A DNA stretch of 6,280 bases from an uncultured Muribaculaceae bacterium (lineage in GTDB: Bacteria; Bacteroidota; Bacteroidia; Bacteroidales; Muribaculaceae). The notes under the pieces are model-generated. The model saw nothing but the letters and a program-made list of their open reading frames with translations. It was not told the DNA's origin and did not search any database. Location of the stretch: assembly GCA_947178235.1 (NCBI GenBank), contig CAMWXQ010000070.1, forward strand, positions 1 through 6,280. Reading direction: 5' to 3'. Below are positions 1 through 6,008 of the stretch, in pieces; position 1 is the stretch's first letter, and every line of letters starts with the position of its first letter. The position numbers were made by a program, and so were the translations under genes.

Positions 1-56
1 ATGGTATTCCCGAAAGATTTGGAGCAAAATCCACTCTGGTCATAGCACAGGTCCAT
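1..56 (-). CDS. Possible 5' fragment of an unidentified gene, cut by the left window edge
   Basis: On the minus strand an ATG at 56-54 opens a frame that stays open to the window edge and encodes 18 residues (MDLCYDQSGFCSKSFGNT). The same frame is open upstream back to a TAA at about 119-117, so the true start could lie further out. The residues have a plausible protein composition, but nothing can be identified from so short a piece and no clear promoter was found for it. It would be divergent from the membrane protein gene at 203. It may equally be a chance open frame in intergenic DNA. Confidence 0.2.
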   Translation of the reverse strand, partial: MDLCYDQSGFCSKSFGNT

Positions 57-202
57 CAAAACGTTTTCATACAGATTTTCTTCGGTAGTGTGCAAACAAT
101 CCGGGGGTGGGGGATGTTATATAGACAAAGACAAAACTAACTCAGACAATTATAATCATCAATTCTAATTTCAACTATTAATTTACTAAAACACATTCTG
201 TT

Positions 203-757
203 ATGAAAGCGCTATTAGACAAGTTCATGGGCGAGTCCCGCTATTGGTGGGTAGTCCTTTGCGCAGGTATCCTCATGGTGATCTGTGGTTTCGCATACTG
301 GTTCTGGCCCGTGGCCGGATACGCCGTAGCCTCCCAGATTTTCGGCTGGCTCCTCATCCTCGTCGGTGTCGTACAGCTCTGCATGGCCTCGGGCCGAAAT
401 GCCGGACGTGGCTGGGGCTGGTGGCTCGCCGGAGGCATCATCGATATGTTCATCGGATTCATGATGGTGCGCAGCATTGTCCTCTCCGAGGCCGTGTTCC
501 CCTACTTCCTTGCGTTCATCTTCATCTTCTGGGGCATCAGCGCCGTCTGCTCCTCGGTACAGCTCAATAATCGCCGCTACTGGTGGTTGCAGCTCATCAA
601 CGGCGTCCTGCTCATGCTCATCGGCTTCTTCTTCATCGAGGCCGGCTGGGTACAGGATATGGCCATGACCAGCTTCCTGGTGTCCCTCGCCTTCATCTAC
701 TGGGGCTTCTCCCTCGCCATGCTCTCGTATGACATGAAGCCCACCGTACAGCGCTGA
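203..757 (+). CDS. HdeD/DUF308 family six-helix integral membrane protein
   Basis: This 184-residue protein is almost entirely hydrophobic and sits in the inner membrane. Six membrane segments can be placed at about residues 16-36, 43-62, 72-90, 98-118, 126-145 and 152-174. They form three hairpin pairs joined by short polar loops (SGRNAGRGWG near 63-72, QLNNRRY near 120-126), with many Trp, Gly and Phe residues. Length, six-helix pattern and glycine-rich helices match the DUF308/HdeD family, named for an E. coli acid-resistance membrane protein. The biochemical role of the family is poorly known, so acid resistance here is only a transferred label. The ATG at 203 is preceded by A/T-rich DNA without a Shine-Dalgarno, normal for Bacteroidetes. 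No cotranscribed neighbour is present: the gene stands alone, converging on dnaG and followed by two hairpins. The overlapping antisense frame is a GC-driven shadow. Confidence 0.8.
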   Translation: MKALLDKFMGESRYWWVVLCAGILMVICGFAYWFWPVAGYAVASQIFGWLLILVGVVQLCMASGRNAGRGWGWWLAGGIIDMFIGFMMVRSIVLSEAVFPYFLAFIFIFWGISAVCSSVQLNNRRYWWLQLINGVLLMLIGFFFIEAGWVQDMAMTSFLVSLAFIYWGFSLAMLSYDMKPTVQR

Positions 758-766
758 ACATAGCCG

Positions 767-786
767 GGAGCCCGCTGAGCGGCTCC
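767..786 (+). terminator. Hairpin just after the HdeD-family stop codon
   Basis: GGAGCC (767-772) pairs with GGCTCC (781-786). The intervening bases add two more pairs (GC/GC around TGA) after a one-base bulge. It begins 10 nt after the TGA. There is no T-tract, so it may only shield the 3' end of the mRNA and act together with the stronger hairpin at 805-835. Confidence 0.4.
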
Positions 787-804
787 TGACACCCGAACAT
801 ATAC

Positions 805-835
805 CGCCCCGACCGGATTTCACCCGGCCGGGGCG
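805..835 (+). terminator. GC-rich terminator-like hairpin
   Basis: CGCCCCG (805-811) pairs with CGGGGCG (829-835). After a single A/C mismatch, CCGG (813-816) pairs with CCGG (824-827), leaving a 7-nt loop: 11 base pairs, nearly all G-C. The following bases (TAATGGTTTCTG) hold only a short T run, so termination is probable but not textbook. The position, about 50 nt after the membrane protein gene and before convergent dnaG, fits a terminator for either direction. Confidence 0.55.
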
Positions 836-853
836 TAATGGTTTCTGCGGGGG

Positions 854-872
854 TCAAGGCCTTCGGCCTTGA
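854..872. repeat. Perfect 8-bp palindrome with 3-nt loop next to the long inverted repeat
   Basis: TCAAGGCC (854-861), loop TTC, GGCCTTGA (865-872). It directly abuts the left arm of the long inverted repeat at 873. Its core GGCCTTCGGCCTT (858-870) recurs as the reverse complement at 955-967 inside the right arm, so this palindrome and the repeat look like parts of one composite element. Confidence 0.6.
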
Positions 873-980
873 GTTTAAGGTTTAGGGCCTTAGGGCCAAA
901 GGTTTAAAGTTTAAATACCTGGTGGAGACGAAAGAATTCCTAAACTTTAAACCTAAGGCCGAAGGCCCTAAACCTTAAAC
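873..980. repeat. Long imperfect inverted repeat (about 40-bp arms, 27-nt loop) between convergent genes
   Basis: The left arm (873-913) and right arm (941-980) are reverse complements over 19 bp at their outer ends (starting GTTTAAGGTTTAGGGCC) and 14 bp at their inner ends (AGGTTTAAAGTTTA). The middle differs: CCTTAGGGCCAA on the left against CCTTCGGCCTT in the complement of the right. The 27-nt centre (914-940) is not palindromic. Transcribed from either side it would fold into a very long hairpin, so it could end both the HdeD-family and dnaG transcripts. The right arm contains the final Val codon and TAA of dnaG (975-980). No transposase and no obvious target duplication is visible. It resembles the palindromic intergenic repeats (REP- or MITE-like) seen in many bacterial genomes; whether it recurs elsewhere cannot be judged here. 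Confidence 0.75.
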
Positions 981-3218
981 CATATGCCGGCTTTTGCCGG
1001 AAACGGGGGTGATGACGCGGTCGCCGATGAGGCGGGCGAGTACCTTGCGTGTCTCGTCGAGCTCGCGCAGCTCGGACATGACGGCGAGGGCGGCGTCGAC
1101 GTCGGAGCCACAGGCGGCGAGACGCTTCTTGGCCTCCTCGATGCGCACGGCCACGAGCGAGGCTTTGAGCTCGTGGATGGCGCGGGGGAGGAGGTCGGCG
1201 AGCTGTTCGCGCTCCGTCGGTATGTGGGCAAACTTGGTGTGCATCTTGCTGAGGATGTGGGTCTCGACGGCGAGCTCGGTGGCGAGGGTGCGGACGGCGT
1301 CATCGTCCGACGAGCACATGAGGCGCGAGAGGTAGGCCGAGGCGAAGTCGTCGAGCCCCTCGCGGTAGGCGGCGTCGACCGTCTCGCTGAGGCTCTTCTC
1401 CATGGCCGATATGCTGCCGGGATCCGTGGCCTTCGAGCGGATCTCCTCGATGCCCGCGGCGAAGGCGTCGGCACGGATGGCGAGGAGGCGTTCCTGCTCG
1501 CGGGCGAGGTCCTCCTCCCAGTTTGCGCGGCTCATGCGGATCGCCTCGCGCATGAGGTGGGCGACGTCGGGATTGGCGAGGATGATGGCGTCCCCCTCGA
1601 GCTCGGAGATGACGTAGTCGATGACGGTGAGCGGGGTGGTGTTCCCCTCCTCGTCGGCGACGGCGGCAAAAGGGTAGTTGGCATAGCGGACCACGAGGCG
1701 TGCCACCCCGCGCGCGGCGGGACGCAGCCGACGGCGGCGCTCGATCTCGGCGGCGTCTGCCCCGGCATCAACGGCTCCATCGGCGGAGGCGTCACGCACA
1801 TCCTCGGGCGCCGATGCAGCCTCGGATGCCTCGGCGGCAGGGCCAGGGGTGGAGGGGGCGGTGTAGGCGACCTCGGCGCGCTCGCGATCCTGGCGGCTTT
1901 TGAGGGCATACTCGTTGAAGTACTTGCCTACCTCGCGGCGCAGGACATCCTCGGCGATGAAGAGTATGCGCGAGCACTCCTGGATATAGACGCTGCGGGT
2001 GATCTCGTTGGGGATGAGGGCTATGGTCTTGACGACGCGGGTGATGACCGCGGCGCGGTGGGTCGGGTCGTCGGGCCGCTCGCCGAGCAGGATGCGGGCC
2101 ATGAACGTCACGAAGTCGGTCTCGTTGGCGGCGATGTACTCCATGACCTCGGACGAGCTGTGGCTCTGGGCGAACGAGTCGGGGTCCTCGCCGGGGGGGA
2201 GGAGGAGGACCTTGATGTCGGCATCCTCCTGCAAGAGCAGCTCGATGCCTCGCAGGGCCGCCTTGATGCCCGCGGCGTCGGCGTCGTAGATGAGTGTGAC
2301 GTTGCGGGTGAAGCGCTTGATGAGCTTTACCTGCTCTATGGTCAGCGCGGTACCCGACGAGGCCACGACGTTGCAGACGCCGGCCTGGTGCATCGAGATG
2401 ACGTCCATGTACCCTTCGACGATTATGCACTTACCCTCCTTGGCTATGGCCTGCTTGGACTGAAAGATGCCGTAGAGCTCGCGGCGCTTGGAGTAGATGA
2501 GGCTCTCGGGCGAGTTGACATACTTGGCGATGGTCTTCTCCTTGCGCAGCGTTCGGCCACCGAAGGCAACGACCTTGCCCGAGAGGGAGAGGACGGGATA
2601 GATGACGCGGCCGCGGAAGCGGTCGATGACGCGGCCGTCCTCGGTCTTGTAGCACAGGCCCGTGTCGATGATGTAGTCCTCGCTGTACCCTCGGCGCAGG
2701 GCCTCGCGGTAGAGATCCTCCTTGCCCTCGGGGGCAAAGCCGAGATGGAAGCGCTCGATCATAGCGTCCGAAATCCCGCGGTAGCGGAAGTAGCTGAGGC
2801 CGACGTCGCGCCCGCGCTCGGTGTCCTTCATTGTCTGCTCGAAGAAGCGCATGGCGAAGTCGTTGAGCGCCATCATGCTCTCGCGTGCGGTCTCGGCGCG
2901 CTGCTCCTCGGGGGTCATCTGACGCTCCTCGACCTCGATGTTGTATTTACGGGCGAGGTATTTGAGCGCCTCGGAGTAGGAGAGCTGTTCGAGCTTCATG
3001 AGGAAGCTTACCGCACTGCCCCCCTCGCCACAGCTGAAACACTTGCACATACCCTTGGTCTTCGAGACGTAGAACGAGGGTGAGCGGTCGTTGTGGAAAG
3101 GGCACAGCCCCACCCAGTTGGCCCCGCGGCGTTTGAGGCTCACGAAGTCGCTCACCACCTCCACGATGTCGGTGGCGTCCAGGATGCGCTGTACTGTCGA
3201 ATGGCTGATGCGGTTCAT
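975..3218 (-). CDS. dnaG: DNA primase DnaG
   Basis: DnaG makes the short RNA primers that start lagging-strand synthesis, working with the replicative helicase. The 747-residue product has the family domains in order. First is a CHC2 zinc finger near 36-70, with C39, H42, C60 and C63 as ligands. Next is the primase core with RFRGRV at 200-205 and GGR at 220-222. The TOPRIM domain follows, with E268 in IIVEGYMD, D312 and D314 in YDADAAG, and D345 and D347 in GEDPDSF, so the metal-binding acidic residues are all present. A low-complexity Ala/Pro/Glu/Asp linker at about 450-495 leads to a divergent C-terminal part (about 500-747), where the helicase-binding region would lie. The ATG at 3218 gives the usual N-terminus, in which HSTVQRILDATDIVEVV precedes the zinc finger. 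The last codon and stop fall inside the inverted repeat at 941-980. The gene is GC-rich and therefore has a 699-codon antisense shadow frame. Confidence 0.97.
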   Translation of the reverse strand: MNRISHSTVQRILDATDIVEVVSDFVSLKRRGANWVGLCPFHNDRSPSFYVSKTKGMCKCFSCGEGGSAVSFLMKLEQLSYSEALKYLARKYNIEVEERQMTPEEQRAETARESMMALNDFAMRFFEQTMKDTERGRDVGLSYFRYRGISDAMIERFHLGFAPEGKEDLYREALRRGYSEDYIIDTGLCYKTEDGRVIDRFRGRVIYPVLSLSGKVVAFGGRTLRKEKTIAKYVNSPESLIYSKRRELYGIFQSKQAIAKEGKCIIVEGYMDVISMHQAGVCNVVASSGTALTIEQVKLIKRFTRNVTLIYDADAAGIKAALRGIELLLQEDADIKVLLLPPGEDPDSFAQSHSSSEVMEYIAANETDFVTFMARILLGERPDDPTHRAAVITRVVKTIALIPNEITRSVYIQECSRILFIAEDVLRREVGKYFNEYALKSRQDRERAEVAYTAPSTPGPAAEASEAASAPEDVRDASADGAVDAGADAAEIERRRRLRPAARGVARLVVRYANYPFAAVADEEGNTTPLTVIDYVISELEGDAIILANPDVAHLMREAIRMSRANWEEDLAREQERLLAIRADAFAAGIEEIRSKATDPGSISAMEKSLSETVDAAYREGLDDFASAYLSRLMCSSDDDAVRTLATELAVETHILSKMHTKFAHIPTEREQLADLLPRAIHELKASLVAVRIEEAKKRLAACGSDVDAALAVMSELRELDETRKVLARLIGDRVITPVSGKSRHMV

Positions 3219-3223
3219 GAATA

Positions 3224-3231
3224 CAAAGTTA
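3224..3231 (-). promoter_or_regulatory. dnaG promoter, Bacteroidetes -7 element
   Basis: The minus strand reads TAACTTTG at 3231-3224, a perfect match to the Bacteroidetes primary-sigma -7 consensus TAnnTTTG. Only five bases (TATTC) separate it from the dnaG ATG, so transcription should start within a few bases of the start codon. No TTTG or TTG is found at the usual -33 distance (about 3251-3254 reads ATAA on the minus strand). The identical octamer occurs in the LRR operon promoter at 5766-5759. Confidence 0.65.
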
Positions 3232-3249
3232 CGAAAATTTCGGGAGAAA

Positions 3250-3282
3250 ATTATAACCCCGCCAAGTTGACGGGGTTATAAT
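3250..3282 (-). terminator. Strong intrinsic terminator of the LRR operon
   Basis: ATTATAACCCCG (minus strand 3282-3271) pairs perfectly with CGGGGTTATAAT (3261-3250), giving a 12-bp stem with a 9-nt loop. On the minus strand the stem runs into TTTTC, forming a short U-tract. It lies 73 nt downstream of the stop of the second LRR gene and just upstream of the dnaG promoter, so it should keep the two transcription units apart. Confidence 0.8.
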
Positions 3283-3310
3283 ATCGAGAACGGGCAAAGA
3301 ATTTTGTATA

Positions 3311-3335
3311 TGTCGGGGTCATTGCTTTTCCGACA
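3311..3335. other. Small hairpin in the 3' UTR of the LRR operon
   Basis: TGTCGG (3311-3316) pairs with CCGACA (3330-3335). Two G-T pairs may extend it inwards, leaving a loop of about 9 nt. It lies between the stop of the LRR gene (3356) and the main terminator (3282-3250). It could stabilise the mRNA end or be incidental. Confidence 0.35.
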
Positions 3336-3355
3336 CTACAAGCCTAATCTACGGC

Positions 3356-4429
3356 TCAGCGGATGGCGATCTTGGCGGTTGTGTGGGAGTTGCGTACTAT
3401 GTAGAATCCTGCGGGGAGCTGTGGCAATTCATCGGCCACCCCACGGGCAATCTCACGACCTCCGAGGTCATAGACCTCAATGACACCCACGCCAATGATA
3501 CGGCCATCCGCAACATGGATAGCTTCGCAATCTTCAGCCACTTCGGGCAGGGAGGAATTGAGCGACGGATCCTCAACTATATTGTTGAAATGCCCGAACC
3601 ATTTCCATGGTTCGACCGAATTATATCTTTCAAGACTTCCAACCGGCACATAAAGCTTACAATCATTATACAAAAACCTATACGACATATCGTTTATCAC
3701 AGGATCCGTCCTATCAGGTACAAATCCAGAAATAAGGTCAACGCCAATGAACTTTGGTTCCTCAAACGGACAATACAAGTGTTCGAGCCTTGTGGCAACA
3801 CTTAATTTATTCATCCCACCTCCACCTCCAATTGTTGGCTGAGCCCAACTCAGCCCTCCCAACGAATTATCCCCCATGTACGTCACGCCCCTGCCTATGG
3901 TAAACTTTTTCAGATACGAGCACGCGCAAAATGCGCCTTCTTCTATCCGCAATTTCTTGACATCATCAGGTATCACAACTTCTTTAAGATCAAGACAGAA
4001 CATGAAAGCATTCTTTCCGATGTTTCTGAGTGTAGTCGGAAAGTTCAACTCTTCAATGGTTGACTGGCAGAAAGCGTATCCCCCTATATAAGCCATTCCT
4101 TCGGGCAGAATCAGCTTCTTTATAACCAGATCCTTATAGAATGTACAGTCACCTATACGCGTCACGGGGTACGTAACACCATCATGGGTCACTGATGACG
4201 GCACGGTGAATGTTTCACGGTTGTATGGCTCAACAGTGACCGTGGAGCCTTCGGCTCGAGTTAGTTCCACCCCATTATTGCCTATAATCCTGTAATATAA
4301 TCCATCGGCCTCAAAATCTGGCGCGAATTCATAATATGTACCCGGAAGAGGGACATTTCTGTCAAGCTCATATCCCCAACTTACGATCGAGGTTAAGAGC
4401 ATGATTAAGGACAATAGTCTCTGTTTCAT
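3356..4429 (-). CDS. Secreted BspA-like leucine-rich-repeat protein with T9SS-like C-terminal tail (paralogue 1)
   Basis: The 357-residue product begins with a signal peptide (MKQRLLSLIMLLTSIVSWG, cleavage probably near residue 19). After an N-terminal segment with PYNRETFTVPSSV (68-80) come about four repeats of the BspA/LRR_5 type between residues 90 and 190. Typical units are IGKNAFMFCLDLKEVVIP and EGAFCACSYLKKFTIG. A Gly-rich stretch (201-205) follows, then the closing motif LYVPVGSLERY...WKWFGHFNNIVE (259-286) that usually ends BspA-like arrays. Residues 286-357 form a sorting-type tail with VYDLGGREIA, LPAGFYIVR and a final KIAIR, resembling type IX secretion C-terminal domains. Surface display or secretion is therefore inferred; BspA-like proteins often bind host or matrix proteins, but the ligand here is unknown. 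The start lies 58 nt after the stop of the upstream paralogue with no terminator between, so the two are probably cotranscribed. Confidence 0.85.
   Translation of the reverse strand: MKQRLLSLIMLLTSIVSWGYELDRNVPLPGTYYEFAPDFEADGLYYRIIGNNGVELTRAEGSTVTVEPYNRETFTVPSSVTHDGVTYPVTRIGDCTFYKDLVIKKLILPEGMAYIGGYAFCQSTIEELNFPTTLRNIGKNAFMFCLDLKEVVIPDDVKKLRIEEGAFCACSYLKKFTIGRGVTYMGDNSLGGLSWAQPTIGGGGGMNKLSVATRLEHLYCPFEEPKFIGVDLISGFVPDRTDPVINDMSYRFLYNDCKLYVPVGSLERYNSVEPWKWFGHFNNIVEDPSLNSSLPEVAEDCEAIHVADGRIIGVGVIEVYDLGGREIARGVADELPQLPAGFYIVRNSHTTAKIAIR
3359..3574 (-). repeat. 216-bp direct repeat, copy 1 (C-terminal tail of LRR paralogue 1)
   Basis: This block matches 4491-4706 over 216 nt with no gaps and three mismatches (3365/4497, 3395/4527, 3416/4548). 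All three are third-position synonymous changes (Ala, Val, Leu codons). It starts at the GAG codon for Glu286 and ends exactly at the last sense codon. The stop codons (TGA here, TAA in copy 2) and the flanking DNA on both sides are unrelated. Confidence 0.97.
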
Positions 4430-4487
4430 TGTTGCTTTTGTTATAATTTGATATTGTTACGTCGCTATAAAACCATGCAATCGGCCA

Positions 4488-5519
4488 TTAGCGGATAGCG
4501 ATCTTGGCGGTTGTGTGGGAGTTGCGGACTATGTAGAATCCTGCGGGAAGCTGTGGCAATTCATCGGCCACCCCACGGGCAATCTCACGACCTCCGAGGT
4601 CATAGACCTCAATGACACCCACGCCAATGATACGGCCATCCGCAACATGGATAGCTTCGCAATCTTCAGCCACTTCGGGCAGGGAGGAATTGAGCGACGG
4701 ATCCTCTTCGATAATTCTGAACCATCCCCAAACGGAGGCACTCTCATACTTCTCCTTGGTTCCAACCGGAATGCGGAGTGTGCACATATGGTATATATAA
4801 TATGGTCCGTCGTAATACCAATGTGTCTCAAAATCCACAATTCCCGGAGGCGTATCCAACGGACAATATAAATATCTCAATTCTGTGGAAATACAATATT
4901 TCCATAATCCGCCACCACTATTCTTCGAGGGATACACCCAGCATGTTGATCCCAATAAGTTTTCCTTAGCCTGTATGATTTGACGTCCGAAAGTAAATGT
5001 CTTCATATTAACACACGAGCAGAATGCACCCTCACCAAGATAGTGGACTTGGTCGGGTATGACAATCGACTCCAAATTCTCACAGAATTGAAATGCATAA
5101 TCTCCAATTCTCAACAAGGAAGCAGGGTAATTAAACTCCTCTATAGTCGAGAACGCAAACGAATAGCTATCGAAGTCCTTAATACAATCAGGCAGAACGA
5201 TCTTCTTTATTGTTTGATCGTCTATGAATGCTCCTTCACCGATGCGGATTACTGGATAAGTTTTGTCTTCGTAGGTGACGGATTCAGGCACGATGAAGGT
5301 CTCGCGGTTATATGGAAGAACTGTTTCATTCGTTCCCTCTGCACGGGTCAGTTCAACATCTGTTCCACCTTTCAATATCCTATAATAAATCCCATCGACA
5401 CAGAAATCGGGGCTATACGTGATGGTCGGTCTCGGGCAAGGGCCTTGACCGTAAGTCTGTCCGCACCAAACCATTGAAGCTAACAGAACGATGAATAATA
5501 TGAAATGACGATGTTTCAT
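4488..5519 (-). CDS. Secreted BspA-like leucine-rich-repeat protein with T9SS-like C-terminal tail (paralogue 2)
   Basis: This 343-residue paralogue has the same architecture as the gene at 3356-4429. It has a signal peptide (MKHRHFILFIVLLASMVWCG, cleavage probably near 24; Cys19 lacks a proper lipobox). An N-terminal segment carries PYNRETFIVPESV (69-81). LRR_5-type units follow between about 92 and 190, for example IGDYAFQFCENLESIVIP and EGAFCSCVNMKTFTFG. The closing motif is LRIPVGTKEKY...WGWFRIIEE (248-272). Outside the tail the two proteins agree at roughly half of the positions by eye. The tail (272-343) is identical in all 72 residues. As first gene after the consensus promoter at 5789-5759 it probably heads a two-gene operon. 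Its ATG context (AACAATGAAACA) is the same as that of the other paralogue. Location outside the cytoplasm is well supported; the binding partner is unknown. Confidence 0.85.
   Translation of the reverse strand: MKHRHFILFIVLLASMVWCGQTYGQGPCPRPTITYSPDFCVDGIYYRILKGGTDVELTRAEGTNETVLPYNRETFIVPESVTYEDKTYPVIRIGEGAFIDDQTIKKIVLPDCIKDFDSYSFAFSTIEEFNYPASLLRIGDYAFQFCENLESIVIPDQVHYLGEGAFCSCVNMKTFTFGRQIIQAKENLLGSTCWVYPSKNSGGGLWKYCISTELRYLYCPLDTPPGIVDFETHWYYDGPYYIYHMCTLRIPVGTKEKYESASVWGWFRIIEEDPSLNSSLPEVAEDCEAIHVADGRIIGVGVIEVYDLGGREIARGVADELPQLPAGFYIVRNSHTTAKIAIR
4491..4706 (-). repeat. 216-bp direct repeat, copy 2 (C-terminal tail of LRR paralogue 2)
   Basis: This is the partner of 3359-3574, offset by 1132 bp: 213 of 216 bases are identical, without indels. 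It is noticeably richer in G+C than the A/T-rich LRR bodies on either side, which suggests a different history from the rest of the gene. Confidence 0.97.
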
Positions 5520-5754
5520 TGTTTCTATTATTTATTGGGGTGATTGCTGAGATGTCAGGATATCCTCGAAAGGAAATTTTAAAATCCATTCACAAGAGAC
5601 ATCTGTTTCGTTTTCAATGTGTAGTATTATGCCCACACCTAAATTCTAATCAGCTTTGAGGTTCTCGTCATTGATGTAATCTGAGGTTAGATGAACAGGC
5701 TTAATAAGTATGTGGACGTTTTAATTGTTTTGAAAAATGGTAATAATTATTAAT
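5520..5754 (-). promoter_or_regulatory. Long 5' leader of the LRR operon
   Basis: If transcription starts a few bases past the -7 element at 5759, the leader before the ATG at 5519 is about 235 nt. It is A/T-rich and holds no convincing reading frame on either strand. Small palindromes such as ATTTTAAAAT (about 5577-5586) and GGATATCC are present, but I cannot build a strong riboswitch-like fold. A second, unseen promoter nearer the gene remains possible. Confidence 0.4.
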
Positions 5755-5758
5755 GTCG

Positions 5759-5789
5759 CAAAGTTACTGACTTACATTTGTTTTTCAAA
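5759..5789 (-). promoter_or_regulatory. Consensus Bacteroidetes promoter for the LRR operon
   Basis: On the minus strand TTTG (5789-5786) is followed by exactly 19 nt and then TAACTTTG (5766-5759). This is the full -33/-7 consensus of the Bacteroidetes primary sigma factor with the standard spacing. The expected start is near 5753-5756. It faces the two LRR genes and is divergent from the + strand element near 5997. Confidence 0.8.
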
Positions 5790-5996
5790 CCCCAAATCTA
5801 TTATTTAACAACTATTAACTTATTATAAACCACAACCCTGCTTAAAAAATTATGAAACGGCACAATGACACCCATTTTCTTTAAATCACATCCACATAGA
5901 TCTGACAAACCCACATTCATTATATTTTCACCAACTCAAAAAAATATTTCGGGAGAAAAAGTTTGATTTCAGTCAATGTATTCCAGAATTAATTCA
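5790..5996. other. A/T-rich spacer between divergent promoters
   Basis: I see no gene, RNA or strong repeat here. The stretch is very A/T-rich, with stops in every frame. It contains ATTTCGGGAGAAAA at 5946-5959, a 14-mer that also occurs at 3237-3250 between the dnaG promoter and the LRR terminator. Confidence 0.5.
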
Positions 5997-6004
5997 TATC
6001 TTTG
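5997..6004 (+). promoter_or_regulatory. Putative + strand -7 promoter element (TATCTTTG)
   Basis: TATCTTTG matches TAnnTTTG and lies exactly where the A/T-rich spacer gives way to G/C-richer, hairpin-forming sequence. The expected start is near 6009. The -33 position (about 5974-5977, CAAT) does not match TTTG, so support rests on the -7 element and on the composition change. Confidence 0.5.
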
Positions 6005-6008
6005 CGGG

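Noticed and set aside
102..113. G-rich run (GGGGGTGGGGG) as a G-quadruplex
   Set aside because: There are only two G tracts, and an intramolecular quadruplex normally needs four.
166..186. Possible -7 elements TAATTTCA and TAATTTAC upstream of the HdeD-family gene
   Set aside because: Both lack the final G of TAnnTTTG and no TTTG sits about 19 nt upstream. In A/T-rich DNA such near matches are expected by chance.
215..823. 202-codon minus-strand frame opposite the HdeD-family gene
   Set aside because: It is a shadow frame rich in charged residues and His, without family features. The + strand frame shows six clear membrane helices.
987..1000. CCGGC-TTTT-GCCGG hairpin as a dnaG terminator
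   Set aside because: It lies inside the dnaG coding sequence, before the stop, with only five base pairs, so it is probably coincidental.
984..3083. 699-codon open frame on the + strand opposite dnaG
   Set aside because: It is the antisense of a GC-rich gene whose codon bias removes stops from the opposite strand. Its product is low-complexity (Gly/Ala/Asp/Glu/Leu) without domains, while the minus-strand frame carries every DnaG motif.
3383..3805. + strand open frames across the LRR genes (for example 3383-3805, 4515-4871, 4980-5477)
   Set aside because: They are antisense to genes with signal peptides, LRR units and sorting tails. The pair at 3383 and 4515 look similar only because they lie opposite the duplicated tail.
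5476..5519. Lipoprotein signal in LRR paralogue 2 (Cys19)
   Set aside because: The residues before Cys (M-V-W) do not fit a lipobox, since Trp at -1 is not accepted. An ordinary signal peptide is more likely.
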